The translations under genes were made by a program, and so were the position numbers. A DNA stretch of 64,000 nucleotides from Pseudoalteromonas sp. EB27 (GTDB taxonomy: Bacteria > Pseudomonadota > Gammaproteobacteria > Enterobacterales > Alteromonadaceae), in NCBI RefSeq assembly GCF_001974875.1, contig NZ_MTQD01000020.1, forward strand, positions 1-64,000, read 5' to 3'. Below the pieces are notes generated by a model. The model was not told the DNA's origin. It saw only the letters and a program-made list of their open reading frames with translations, and did not search any database. This document shows, piece by piece, positions 8,236 through 17,492 of the stretch; the stretch's first letter is position 1; each line of letters begins with the position of its first letter.

Positions 8236-9429
8236 TTAAAATTTAGCACTCATCCATACCCATAATTTTTGGGTATCGACTTTATTAGCAGCAGTATCCC
8301 CCGCTGAGTAATCGGCGTATTTAACGCCCACTGCGTATTGTTTATTAATAGGTTTAACGTATTGTACGTTTAGCTCACTGCCTAAATCGTCAACCCCATT
8401 TGATTGCTCATTGGCATCAAAACTGTGATAAGCCATCAGCCATTTTCCGTCAAACGCTTTACCGTTTAAACTAATATAAGTGTCGTCCAAGCCTTGTGAT
8501 GGTGTATTTAAAAACGTATCGGCCCAACCATTAAATTTATGTAAAGTAGCAAGCGGTGTTGCAAACCCGTACTCGCCATTGTCAGAGCCAAGTGACTCTA
8601 TGCCGACTTTTAATGTTACTGTTTTTATACCCAACCCATTTAAATCAACAGCGCCTTCAAGTGCATAGTAATCGGCATCAAAATCGTTCACGCTTGTTGA
8701 GGCAGACTGCGTTGCATATTCCGCTTTGTAATAAAATTTTATGTCGTTTAGAGTTTTATTACCGTTAAAAGAAACGCCATAAGTGTCTAAACTGTGGTCT
8801 TGTATAGCATCGTCACTTAATAAATAACTGTATAAAACCACTTTACCGTAGTCTGTTTTAAAGCTTGCATTAATTAGATGATCGGACGACTCAATGTCTT
8901 TATCGTCAGCAAATATGCGGTTACGCTTATTTAAATAACTGTATTGTAAATCTATGTTATTAAATGCGTAATTAACGGTTGCTGCATCAAAGGTTTGCCT
9001 GTCTTGGCGCCAACCTACGTGCCCAACAAAACGCTGCCCATCAAGTGCTATTACTTGGCGCCCTACTTTTAGCGATAAACCATCGCGTACATATTTAACA
9101 AAGCCTTGGTCAATCTCAGTGTTTTCTGGGTCTGTAATAACAGAGTAATTAGTATTTTTCCCCACCGTATTGTTGTAATCATCTACGCCCAATAGGCTGC
9201 GAATGTCTTCTACTTCAATAAGGGCTGAAAAACCATTCACCTCATCTGTTTGATGCGTTAAGCGGGTTCTAAGTGTCAAGCCACTTGCATCTTTTAAAGC
9301 ATTGTCTTGATCAGCGCTTTCAAAACGCAGCCTAAAATCAAGATCAGTTTGCGAAGCTTGGCTTATTGAAGGCGCAGTGAAGCAACCCAGTATAAAAATA
9401 ATAGGTAAGTTGTTCTTATAGTTAAGCAT
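8236..9429 (-). CDS. Outer-membrane porin-like beta-barrel protein of the nitrate cluster
   Basis: The 397-aa protein has a Sec signal peptide (hydrophobic IIFILGCFTAPSISQAS, cleavage near residue 25). Alternating beta-strand-like sequence follows, for example LDFRLRFESADQDN and SLKVGRQVIALDGQRFVGHVGW. It ends in an aromatic residue, MSAKF, typical of outer-membrane barrels. The pattern resembles alginate-export or OprO-like porins. It starts 10 bp after the kinase/phosphatase gene and belongs to the narK-kinase-porin group, so it may admit nitrate through the outer membrane; that role is inferred from position only. Confidence 0.75.
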   Translation of the reverse strand: MLNYKNNLPIIFILGCFTAPSISQASQTDLDFRLRFESADQDNALKDASGLTLRTRLTHQTDEVNGFSALIEVEDIRSLLGVDDYNNTVGKNTNYSVITDPENTEIDQGFVKYVRDGLSLKVGRQVIALDGQRFVGHVGWRQDRQTFDAATVNYAFNNIDLQYSYLNKRNRIFADDKDIESSDHLINASFKTDYGKVVLYSYLLSDDAIQDHSLDTYGVSFNGNKTLNDIKFYYKAEYATQSASTSVNDFDADYYALEGAVDLNGLGIKTVTLKVGIESLGSDNGEYGFATPLATLHKFNGWADTFLNTPSQGLDDTYISLNGKAFDGKWLMAYHSFDANEQSNGVDDLGSELNVQYVKPINKQYAVGVKYADYSAGDTAANKVDTQKLWVWMSAKF

Positions 9430-9438
9430 TTTGGTTCT

Positions 9439-11187
9439 CTAAGTTTTAATTATTAATACACATACCAAAGCAATAAATAAACACAGCGAAATACATTTCC
9501 AGACCATCACTGGATCGCGTTTTAGTATAGAGCTTTTATTGGCGGTACTTTCTAAATAAGGGTTAGGTTTATTGATATCGTTTATAAACTCAGAAAAAGC
9601 TTGGTATCTGAGCTCAGGTTTAGGGGCAAGCGCCTTCATAAGGGCTTGATCTAACCAAAACGGAATATCGGCTCTGTGTTTACGAATACTTGTGTAGTGC
9701 CAATGGCTATAATCTTTTGGCGCTACGTGGTTAAGTGGCAGTGGTTTGTAAGGCAATTTTGAGCACAATAACTCGTATGCAATAACGCCAAGTGAAAACA
9801 AATCACTTTTAAAATCGGCGTGCATAGTAATAAGTGTTTCGGGCGCGGTATAGTCGGCTGTGCCTTGCGGGCAATCATCCGCAATTTGTTTAACCGACTC
9901 GTCCATAGCCGCAACACTTACTGTGCCGTAATCAATGAGCGTTACTTTTCCGTGAGCATCTATCATTACGTTATCGAGTTTTAAATCGCGATGTACCATA
10001 TCGAGTCGCTGAAACGCCCTTAGTGCATGTACTACTTGTTCAATAATACTGCGTACTTGGGTTATTTCTGGGTGCGGCACGTCGTGCTTCCAATCACTCA
10101 GTGTTTGCCCGTCCATGTACTCACAAATATGATATAAAAAACGACTTTGCGATTGCGTACTCAGTACTTTCATCACGTTAAGGTGGTTTATGCGTTGTCC
10201 AACCCAGCCTTCTCTTATAAAGCCTTGAAGGTAATGCACATCGTCTTCAAAATTAACCGAAGGTGCTTTTAAAACCACTGGCGGTATATCGGGCGCTTGT
10301 TGCACTAAATAAATATGCGAGCGACTACTGGCATGCAATTTACGAATAACCGTGTAGTCATCAATTTTTTGCCCAACATTAAGCGCAGGTGGAATTTTGC
10401 GACGAGTTAGCGAATGATAAAGCTCATCTAGTTTTTGCTCAGCAATGTTTTCTACTTTTACCAGTAAACAACTTACGTTGTCGTCACTGCCTCGCGCTAA
10501 TGCAAGTTCGGTAATTGCTTTAGCTGCATTTTCTAAATTAGTGTGCTCATTAATTAATTTAGCTATATCACTACTTGGGAGCACATCGTGTACGCCATCG
10601 CAGGTTAATATATAAATATCGTCTGCTTTTAGGTCAACTTCGTAAACATCTATTTCTTGATGAAGTTGTGCTCCAAGCGCACGTGTTAGCGTATCGTTTA
10701 CTTTGTGATCCCGTGTTATCGCCTCTATTTTAGTCCCGCGTAGGCGGGTAATACGCGTATCACCTAAGTGAAAGATATAACCCGTTGCCGACTTTAAAAT
10801 AAGCGCTGTAAAAGTCGTCATCCAATCAGCTTGGCGCTGACCTAAGTGATTGTAATTAACCGATTGCGAATACAGCCACTGATTTAAACTTGCTAACACC
10901 TTCGACACTGACTTTTTAACCGCCCAACTTTCGGGGGTATTTAAATACTCATTTATAAAATGAGTAACCGAAAGTTGAGACGCTTGTTTAGCATTTTTTG
11001 CTGATGAACACCCATCGGCTAAGCAGGCAATAACACCTTTAGACTCTTTTTCTTGCGCTTTGGTGTTCAGAGCAGCAAACGCATCTTGGTTTTCTGCTTT
11101 TAACCCTTTAGCGCTGTGCCCGCCAAATGAAACGTTGAGTTCATTTTTGAGTGCTTTAGCGTGGAGTGTTTCATCAAACATAGTCAA
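9439..11187 (-). CDS. Fused PP2C protein phosphatase / Ser-Thr protein kinase with C-terminal membrane anchor
   Basis: This 582-aa protein has two opposing signalling domains. Residues about 10-250 are PP2C-like, with metal-binding motifs CLADGCSS, HLGDTRI, CDGVHDVL and GSDDNVSCL. Residues about 275-535 form a Hanks-type kinase: VVLKAPS (ATP lysine), VHRDLKLDNVM (catalytic loop), IDYGTVS (DYG instead of DFG), TADYTAPE and KSDLFSLGVIAYELL. A hydrophobic segment near 560-580 should anchor it in the inner membrane. It sits between the nitrate transporter (7 bp) and the porin (9 bp), so its targets may include transporter or reductase. I recall similar fusions beside NarK genes in related bacteria, but their function is undescribed as far as I know. 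Confidence 0.88.
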   Translation of the reverse strand: MTMFDETLHAKALKNELNVSFGGHSAKGLKAENQDAFAALNTKAQEKESKGVIACLADGCSSAKNAKQASQLSVTHFINEYLNTPESWAVKKSVSKVLASLNQWLYSQSVNYNHLGQRQADWMTTFTALILKSATGYIFHLGDTRITRLRGTKIEAITRDHKVNDTLTRALGAQLHQEIDVYEVDLKADDIYILTCDGVHDVLPSSDIAKLINEHTNLENAAKAITELALARGSDDNVSCLLVKVENIAEQKLDELYHSLTRRKIPPALNVGQKIDDYTVIRKLHASSRSHIYLVQQAPDIPPVVLKAPSVNFEDDVHYLQGFIREGWVGQRINHLNVMKVLSTQSQSRFLYHICEYMDGQTLSDWKHDVPHPEITQVRSIIEQVVHALRAFQRLDMVHRDLKLDNVMIDAHGKVTLIDYGTVSVAAMDESVKQIADDCPQGTADYTAPETLITMHADFKSDLFSLGVIAYELLCSKLPYKPLPLNHVAPKDYSHWHYTSIRKHRADIPFWLDQALMKALAPKPELRYQAFSEFINDINKPNPYLESTANKSSILKRDPVMVWKCISLCLFIALVCVLIIKT

Positions 11188-11194
11188 TAATGCC

Positions 11195-12664
11195 TTAAGT
11201 CACTGAAATAAGTTCAACGGTGCCGTCTTCATTTACTTCGGTAATATGGCCATCTGGTTCTTTCATAAAAAATAGTGCAGCTAGGCCAAGTAATGCACTA
11301 CCGGCAATAATGAAAAAGAAAGTTTGATAATCAACAAGTGACAATGCCGTTAAGTAAACTACCGCACCTACATTACCATAAGCCCCTGTCATACCAGCAA
11401 TTTGCCCAGTTAAACGACGCTTAATTAGTGGTACTGCCGCAAATACGGCGCCTTCACCGGCTTGCACAAAGAACGAACATGCCATAGCAGCTACTACAGC
11501 AAGCCATAAAGGCCACGATGCATCAACCAAGCCCATTACAAAATAACCAACAGCAAGACCCATCGTAAGTACAATAAGTGTTATACGACGACCTAATTTA
11601 TCTGAAATCCAACCGCCACCTGGGCGAGATGCTAAGTTCATAAATGCATAAGCAGAGGCTAAAATACCGGCATACACCATATCAAGCGCAAACACATCCA
11701 TAAAAAACAGCGGCAACATAGAAACAACCGCAAGCTCAGAACCAAAAGTTGTAAAATATAAAATATTTAAAACAGCCACTTGCTTAAACTCATAACGATG
11801 CGACTCAGGTACAGGCTCTTTAAAAATATGACCATTTACGTCAAAGGTTTTATACACTTCGTAAATATAAAGTAGGACTAAAAAAGCATACACAGCAAGT
11901 ACAAAATTAGCCGAAATTAAGTTAGCACCGGTTGGCGAAAGCTTCCAAGTAAGTAATGCTAATGCGCCGTACATAGGGATTTTCATAATAAGCAGTAATA
12001 CAAAGTCGCCTTTACTGGTAACTTCCATTGCGCCTACTTTTTTAGGCTTAAAGTATGTACCGCCTTTTGGCGTATCGGTTACATTTAAGTACCAAATAAC
12101 ACCAAATATAACGCTTAATACACCGGTTAAACCTACTGCATAACGCCAGCCATCTTCGCCGCCAAACATTAGTGCAATAATTGGCAATAACATAGCCGCA
12201 GCTGCTGAACCAAAATTACCCCAGCCGCCATAAATACCTTCTGCTATACCCAACTCGTTAGCAGGAAACCATTCACTCACCATTCTAATGCCTACAACAA
12301 AGCCAGCACCAATAAAGCCTAAAGCAAAACGCGCTATTGCGGCTTGCTCAAATGTAGTTGCCATAGCAAACATAAAACATGGAATACTACAGCTAATAAG
12401 TAGTGCCGCGTAAACAATACGGGGACCAAATTTATCGGTTAGCATACCCACCACAACACGCGCTGGAATAGTTAACGCTACATTTAAAATTAGTAATGTT
12501 TTAACCTGTGCCATGGTAATACCAAGTGAACCCGCTATGGCACCTAATAAAGGAGCATGGTTAAACCATACAAAAAATGACACAAAAAAGACCATCCAAC
12601 TAAGATGTAATACTTTCATTTTTCCGCTAAACGATATTAGGTTAAACCCAGAACTCGGTTGCAT
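11195..12664 (-). CDS. NarK-type nitrate/nitrite transporter (MFS)
   Basis: This 489-aa major facilitator protein has about twelve hydrophobic segments and belongs to the nitrate/nitrite porter family. The two nitrate signatures are visible as GGWGNFGSAAA (about residue 141) and TGAYGNVGAVV (about residue 425). The MFS loop motif DKFGPR follows TM2. It is first in the narK-kinase-porin-flavoprotein-nasA order, which makes it the likely nitrate importer for assimilation. An extended loop between TM6 and TM7 carries charged residues. It cannot be decided from sequence whether it exchanges nitrite or symports protons. Confidence 0.92.
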   Translation of the reverse strand: MQPSSGFNLISFSGKMKVLHLSWMVFFVSFFVWFNHAPLLGAIAGSLGITMAQVKTLLILNVALTIPARVVVGMLTDKFGPRIVYAALLISCSIPCFMFAMATTFEQAAIARFALGFIGAGFVVGIRMVSEWFPANELGIAEGIYGGWGNFGSAAAAMLLPIIALMFGGEDGWRYAVGLTGVLSVIFGVIWYLNVTDTPKGGTYFKPKKVGAMEVTSKGDFVLLLIMKIPMYGALALLTWKLSPTGANLISANFVLAVYAFLVLLYIYEVYKTFDVNGHIFKEPVPESHRYEFKQVAVLNILYFTTFGSELAVVSMLPLFFMDVFALDMVYAGILASAYAFMNLASRPGGGWISDKLGRRITLIVLTMGLAVGYFVMGLVDASWPLWLAVVAAMACSFFVQAGEGAVFAAVPLIKRRLTGQIAGMTGAYGNVGAVVYLTALSLVDYQTFFFIIAGSALLGLAALFFMKEPDGHITEVNEDGTVELISVT

Positions 12665-12953
12665 GTTTATTTTCCTCGTAAACGTATTATTGTTTTATTA
12701 ATGCCCCACCCTTTTATACGAGTAGCAGCCCAATTTTTGTTAAATTTAAGTTAACCCGATATAGCAATTACTGAGCCACTAATTAAAAACTATAAATTTC
12801 ATATGGTTACATGCAACAGCTGTTTTTATACGTTATAGTTGCACTATATAAGTGAAGGGCTCTGGGTTGTTAGAGTGCAAATAAAAAGCGTTACTACTTG
12901 CTCTTGGATTTAACAACTTGGTATTGTTCAAAAAAAGTATGAGAAGTTTGAAA
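12665..12953. promoter_or_regulatory. Divergent promoter region between narK (-) and moeB (+)
   Basis: This 289-bp non-coding stretch must hold the promoters for the nitrate operon and for moeB. A loose inverted repeat, TTGCACTATATAAGTGAAG, lies at 12839-12857. It vaguely resembles an NtrC site (TGCAC-N7-GTG-A) but one arm is poor. No convincing sigma-54 -24/-12 promoter is visible on either strand. Nothing else stands out. Confidence 0.35.
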
Positions 12954-13712
12954 ATGCAAAAAACACCGCTAACTTACCAGCAGCAACTGCGCTATTCACG
13001 GCACATTATGCTCCCGCAGCTTGATATAGACGGACAAGAGCGACTATGGCAATCGCATGCTTTAATTATTGGTGTGGGTGGGCTTGGTTGCGCGGTAGGT
13101 CAATACTTAGCGGCATCTGGCGTTGGCACGCTTACCTTAGTTGATAACGATGAAATAGACGTGACCAACCTGCAAAGGCAAATACTGTATAAAGAAAGCG
13201 ACATTGGTAGCTCAAAATGCAGTGTTGCTAAAAAACAGCTTAACGCGCTTAATAGTGAAATAAACATAAATACTATTGAGGCATTTTTTGATGCAAATAC
13301 CTCTACAGAGCAGCTATTTAATAACATTGATATAGTAATTGATTGCTCAGATAACCTAGCAACGCGTAATGCACTTAATAGCGCCTGTTTTAAAGCTAAA
13401 GTTCCGCTAGTGTCAGGCTCTGCAATACGAATGGAAGGACAAGTCGCGTGTTTTACTATGGATGGAAACAGCCACTGTTATGGTTGTTTATCGCAATTTT
13501 TTAGTGAACAAACACAAAGCTGCTCTGAATCCGGTGTGCTCTCTCCTATTGTGGGGCTAATAGGCAGTATTCAGGCTACTGAAGCACTAAAAATGCTTGC
13601 TGGTTTGCCAAGTGGCTTAGACAAACACTTATTGCTGGTGGATGGTTTAAGCATGGAGTTTAATCGTTTTAAAATAGCTAAAAACAGTCAATGTGCGGTG
13701 TGCAGCATTTAG
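12954..13712 (+). CDS. moeB: Molybdopterin-synthase adenylyltransferase MoeB
   Basis: MoeB adenylates the MoaD C-terminus so it can be thiocarboxylated. The 252-aa protein (from ATG 12954) shows the E1-like nucleotide loop VGGLGCAVGQYLAASGVG, the segment DNDEIDVTNLQRQILY and zinc-binding pairs CYGC and CAVC at the C-terminus. Starts at 12918 (TTG) and 12939 (ATG) would add 12 or 5 residues. The chosen start follows GAGAAG and agrees with the family, whose homology starts near LRYSRHIMLP. It converges directly on modC with no spacer: its stop codon is adjacent to the modC stop. Confidence 0.93.
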   Translation: MQKTPLTYQQQLRYSRHIMLPQLDIDGQERLWQSHALIIGVGGLGCAVGQYLAASGVGTLTLVDNDEIDVTNLQRQILYKESDIGSSKCSVAKKQLNALNSEININTIEAFFDANTSTEQLFNNIDIVIDCSDNLATRNALNSACFKAKVPLVSGSAIRMEGQVACFTMDGNSHCYGCLSQFFSEQTQSCSESGVLSPIVGLIGSIQATEALKMLAGLPSGLDKHLLLVDGLSMEFNRFKIAKNSQCAVCSI

Positions 13713-14741
13713 TTATTCTAGATTACTGATTGTTGTATAAAGCACATCGCCCACTTTAAAGTTGTTTTTGTCCCACACTCGTCTTGAAGCCAAGCAATAC
13801 AAAGTTTGCCCATCTACATTAAGCGTTAACTGCCACTTGTTGTTAATAAGCTCAGCCTGAGTTAATACCGTCTTTAAAACATTACTGTGCGTTGTTTGCT
13901 CAGGCTTTAACGCACTAAGCGACATTTGCTCACTTTCTATAATTAGCTTGTTACTGCTATCTACAAGTGCAGGAAGCACAAAAAGCGGCTGCTCACTTTG
14001 CTGTAATTGCAGTTGATATAGCCCGTAGTCTTCATCAAATTTAACAACATCGTAATTAATTAAGCTCAGCGGTGTTTGCCTATCGTTTGCATAAATAGCT
14101 TTTGCAACGTGTGCACTTGCACCTTGGTTTATCACCTTACCTTTATCAAGCTGAATAAGGGTATCGCAGCAAAATAGCAGCTCTTTTAATGAGTGACTTA
14201 CTATTATAAATTTAATATTAAACTTAACTGCAATCTCGCTAAGTTTAGTGAGTGTTTTAAAACGCAATGACCAATCAAGCGCGCTAAAAGGCTCATCAAG
14301 CATTATAAATTTTTGACCAGCAAGCAAAGTGCGTGCAAATACTACACGTTGGCGTTCGCCGCCCGATAAGCTTTGTACATCACGGTTTAGTAAGTCTTGT
14401 AATTCAAGTGTTTTAACAACGTATTCTAGCGTTAAGCTTGTTTGTTTATTCCCGCAGTGTTTTTGTGTAAACGCTAAATTACCTGCCACATCTAAATGAG
14501 GAAACAACGGGCACGATTGCAACTGAAGCGTTATACCGCGTTTATCGCTTGGCAACTCATGCACTGACTGATTGTTTACATAAACACTTTTTGCAGGCTC
14601 TAAACCACTAATACAACGCAGTAATGTTGACTTACCCGAGCCAGAAGGTCCGTAAACACCGAGTACATTAAACGACTCAAGCTTAAGGTTTATATCTAAA
14701 TCAAAATTATTGAGTGCTTTAAAAAGGCTTAACTTAATCAT
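13713..14741 (-). CDS. modC: Molybdate ABC transporter ATP-binding protein ModC
   Basis: The 342-aa ATPase powers molybdate import. Walker A GPSGSGKST (about 31-39), the ABC signature LSGGERQR (about 125) and Walker B FIMLDEPFSALD (about 142-153) are intact, with the switch His in IIVSHS. The C-terminal ~100 residues form the Mop/TOBE oxyanion-sensing region of ModC. It is last in modABC, one base after modB. Length fits the family. Having a molybdate importer beside the nitrate reductase operon makes functional sense because NasA needs molybdenum. Confidence 0.93.
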   Translation of the reverse strand: MIKLSLFKALNNFDLDINLKLESFNVLGVYGPSGSGKSTLLRCISGLEPAKSVYVNNQSVHELPSDKRGITLQLQSCPLFPHLDVAGNLAFTQKHCGNKQTSLTLEYVVKTLELQDLLNRDVQSLSGGERQRVVFARTLLAGQKFIMLDEPFSALDWSLRFKTLTKLSEIAVKFNIKFIIVSHSLKELLFCCDTLIQLDKGKVINQGASAHVAKAIYANDRQTPLSLINYDVVKFDEDYGLYQLQLQQSEQPLFVLPALVDSSNKLIIESEQMSLSALKPEQTTHSNVLKTVLTQAELINNKWQLTLNVDGQTLYCLASRRVWDKNNFKVGDVLYTTISNLE

Positions 14742-14742
14742 G

Positions 14743-15420
14743 TTATTGCTTAACCCCTACAATGCTTTTATTAAACTTAAATAACAGCACTAAACAGGCA
14801 AACGAAATAGCCAGTAAAATAAGTGAAAGCTGATGCGCCGCCGTATAATTTAACGATTCAACATGGTCGTAAAGTGCAATAGACACCACCTGTGTTTGCC
14901 CCTGAATATTACCGCCAATCATTAATACCAAACCAAACTCACCCAATGTATGCGCAAAGCCTAAAGCAAATGCGCTACCAATACTGGGTTTTAAAAGCGG
15001 AATAATTAAATGCACAAAGCGTTTAAACGGGCTTAACCCAAGCGCAATGGCAGCTTCGTTATAGGTTTGATTAATATGCTTAAACCCAGCCACAAGTGGC
15101 TGCATAACAAAAGGCAGCGAATAAAAAAGCGAGCCAATAACCACACCCTGAAAACTAAACGCAAGCTGTGTACCCGTTAGCCAAAACCAAAACTGCCCAA
15201 AAGCGTGATCAGGCGAAAATAAAACAAGTAAGTAAAACCCTAATAACGTAGGCGGCAGCACTAAAGGCATTGCAATTAATGCCTCTAAAAATGGTTTAAA
15301 TTTACCGTTATAGCCAGCGAGCTTGTAAGCCAGTGGAATACAAAAAACAAGAAGGAGCACTGCGGTTATAAAGGCAAGTTTTATAGTTAACCACAGCGCG
15401 GTTAAATCACTTTGAAGCAT
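14743..15420 (-). CDS. modB: Molybdate ABC transporter permease ModB
   Basis: This 225-aa permease has about five to six hydrophobic segments. The permease coupling (EAA) loop reads YNEAAIALGLSPFKRFVHLIIP and is followed by the ModB-typical segment GFAHTLGEFGLVLMIGGN. It overlaps the end of modA by 14 nt and ends one base before modC, so the three genes are one operon. Length matches E. coli ModB. It should form the inner-membrane channel paired with ModC. Confidence 0.94.
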   Translation of the reverse strand: MLQSDLTALWLTIKLAFITAVLLLVFCIPLAYKLAGYNGKFKPFLEALIAMPLVLPPTLLGFYLLVLFSPDHAFGQFWFWLTGTQLAFSFQGVVIGSLFYSLPFVMQPLVAGFKHINQTYNEAAIALGLSPFKRFVHLIIPLLKPSIGSAFALGFAHTLGEFGLVLMIGGNIQGQTQVVSIALYDHVESLNYTAAHQLSLILLAISFACLVLLFKFNKSIVGVKQ

Positions 15421-16159
15421 TGTTGTCCTTTATTCTGTAACCTAATTCAATTAACTGCTGCTGCGTAGCTTCTGCCATTAAAAATTGCATAAGTTGCTTA
15501 GCGCTAGCATGCTTTTTAGTCGAGCTAATAATAACGCCTTGTTGAATTATATCGGGGTATTGATTGGTAGGCAGCACGGTGTAATCTAAATATTTTTGAT
15601 CTTGCGTGTTACTGTAAGCCGCCTTTAGTGATGAAACAGCCACCAGCCCTACTCCTACATTACCACTTTCAACAAACTGAAACGCATGCGTAATATTATT
15701 ACCATACACATAATTTACTGGCTTTTTAAAATGGTTATTAGCGTAGTGCTCTGAGGCACGCCCGTATGGTGAAAAACGCGGATTAGCAATAGCTACTTTA
15801 TCATTTACTTTTTCAGCTTTTGGTTGCCACAAAGCAAGTTCGCCTAACGCGTAAGTGATTAAACTACTTTGCTCGGCATAACCTTCTTTAATAAGTGATT
15901 GCGGTCGAAAATCGTCAGCCGATAAAAACACATCAAATGGCGCGCCATGCACTATTTGCGAATATAAAACACCGCTAGAAGCAGCTGATATTTTCACGTC
16001 AACATTAGGTAATGGGGATTTTTTTAGTAGGGTTTGCAATACAGTTTTAAAATTACTCGCTACGGCTACTTGCAGCGTTTCTTTTGCGTTTACGCTGCAC
16101 GAAAGCATGCATGCTATACACAAAAAATAACCCAACCATGTATTGTAAAGCTTTGACAT
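15407..16159 (-). CDS. modA: Molybdate-binding periplasmic protein ModA
   Basis: The 250-aa protein has a signal peptide ending near VNAKE (residue 25). The mature sequence begins LQVAVASNFKTVLQTLL, the typical start of ModA. Later motifs SAASSGVLYSQIVHGAPFDV and LSADDFRPQ are the oxyanion-binding loops of this family. It captures molybdate or tungstate in the periplasm and delivers it to ModB. It is the first gene of modABC and is divergently transcribed from moeA, with only 45 bp between the starts, so the two promoters must overlap. Confidence 0.94.
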   Translation of the reverse strand: MSKLYNTWLGYFLCIACMLSCSVNAKETLQVAVASNFKTVLQTLLKKSPLPNVDVKISAASSGVLYSQIVHGAPFDVFLSADDFRPQSLIKEGYAEQSSLITYALGELALWQPKAEKVNDKVAIANPRFSPYGRASEHYANNHFKKPVNYVYGNNITHAFQFVESGNVGVGLVAVSSLKAAYSNTQDQKYLDYTVLPTNQYPDIIQQGVIISSTKKHASAKQLMQFLMAEATQQQLIELGYRIKDNNASK

Positions 16160-16204
16160 TATAAGTATTGTTTCAAAATAAAATGATTTAAGTAAGCAAT
16201 ATAT

Positions 16205-17422
16205 ATGAACGATGTTTGCAATGCACCCGGTTTATTACCAATTGAAACAGCAATACAAAATATACTTGGCTCAATAACGCCTGTTAAGGACGTTGAAACC
16301 ATCACTATAATGCAAAGTGTTGATCGCGTTTTAGCAAGCGATGTTAAATCAACTATAAACGTACCCGCTCATAACAACTCTGCAATGGATGGCTATGCGC
16401 TGTGTATTTCAGATAAAAGCTTAACTTATACACAAGTAGGTAGCGTGTTTGCGGGTCAAGTTTTTGAAGGAACGCTTACCCCTGGGCAATGCGTAAGAAT
16501 AATGACCGGAGCCGCCATTGCACCAGGCGCTAACGGCGTTGTAATGCAAGAAAAGGCCTCGGTAGATGGCGATAAAATTACGTTCACCGCGCAACCAGAG
16601 CTAAATGAAAACGTGCGTTTTGCTGGCGAAGATATTGCAATAGACGATGTTATTTTAAAAGCAGGCAATAAATTAAAAGCCGTTGATGTGGGGTTACTTG
16701 CATCTTTAGGGATTGCCAATATAGACGTGGTGAGAACTTTAAAAATAGCCGTACTTTCTACAGGCGATGAGCTAATTGAACCTGGTCAGCCTCTTAAGCA
16801 AGGCGCTATTTTTGAAAGTAACCGCGCTGTTATTATTAGTGCGCTGCAACAAAAAAATATCGACGTGATCGATTTAGGAATAATCCCTGATGACAAAGAA
16901 CTCATCACCAATGCATTTTTAAAAGCGAATGAACTCGCCGATGCCGTAATAAGCTCAGGCGGCGTATCAGTTGGAGAAGCCGACTTTACTAAAGAAGTGC
17001 TCAACGAAATTGGTGAAATTCACTTTTGGAAAATAGCCATGAAACCAGGCAAACCTTTTGCCTTTGGTAAACTAAGTAACAGTTACTTTTTTGGCTTGCC
17101 AGGTAACCCTGTGTCGGCCGCTGTTACATTTAATCAGTTAGTAGAGCCTGCACTGCAAAAACTGTCGGGTCTTGGTGAAGTAAACCCTAAAATGCGCTTT
17201 AACGCTGTTACTACATCCGTTATTAAAAAGCGCCCTGGCAGAGCCGACTTTCAACGCGGTACTGCAACAATTAACGAACAAGGTGACTTGATGGTTGCCC
17301 CGTTTAATAAACAGGGCTCGGGTGTACTTTCGTCGCTTAGTAAAGCTAACTGCTTAATTGTAGTGCCAGCACAAAGCGGCAATATCGAAAAAGGCGCAAC
17401 AGTAAGTATTGAGTTGCTATAA
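16205..17422 (+). CDS. moeA: Molybdopterin molybdotransferase MoeA
   Basis: MoeA inserts molybdate into adenylated molybdopterin. The 405-aa protein has VPAHNNSAMDGYAL (about 57-70), GDELIEPGQPL (about 187), SGGVSVGEADFTKE (about 251) and MKPGKPFAFG, all conserved in MoeA. Length matches the family (about 410). It is divergent from modA with a 45-bp spacer. The last 18 bp including the stop codon are repeated immediately afterwards (17405-17422 versus 17423-17440, 16 of 18 identical), an odd tail duplication outside the reading frame. Confidence 0.95.
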   Translation: MNDVCNAPGLLPIETAIQNILGSITPVKDVETITIMQSVDRVLASDVKSTINVPAHNNSAMDGYALCISDKSLTYTQVGSVFAGQVFEGTLTPGQCVRIMTGAAIAPGANGVVMQEKASVDGDKITFTAQPELNENVRFAGEDIAIDDVILKAGNKLKAVDVGLLASLGIANIDVVRTLKIAVLSTGDELIEPGQPLKQGAIFESNRAVIISALQQKNIDVIDLGIIPDDKELITNAFLKANELADAVISSGGVSVGEADFTKEVLNEIGEIHFWKIAMKPGKPFAFGKLSNSYFFGLPGNPVSAAVTFNQLVEPALQKLSGLGEVNPKMRFNAVTTSVIKKRPGRADFQRGTATINEQGDLMVAPFNKQGSGVLSSLSKANCLIVVPAQSGNIEKGATVSIELL

Positions 17423-17440
17423 AGTATTGAGGTGTTATAA
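17405..17440 (+). repeat. 18-bp tandem duplication of the moeA 3' end
   Basis: Bases 17405-17422 encode the last residues of MoeA plus TAA; 17423-17440 repeat them with two differences (T to G, C to T). The second unit would encode SIEVL and stop. It may be replication slippage. Confidence 0.8.
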
Positions 17441-17451
17441 AGCCTAACATG

Positions 17452-17480
17452 CTACAGCTAACTGTATAATTTAGCTGTAG
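17452..17480. terminator. Hairpin between moeA and LprI-like gene
   Basis: CTACAGCTAA (17452-17461) pairs perfectly with TTAGCTGTAG (17471-17480) around a 9-nt loop, between two convergent genes. No strong T-run follows on either strand, so terminator function is likely but not certain. Confidence 0.55.
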
Positions 17481-17492
17481 CGCTACTCTAAT

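Noticed and set aside
12839..12857. NtrC-like site upstream of narK
   Set aside because: Only one good half-site (TGCACTA); the other arm is poor. Kept only as a note in the promoter feature.
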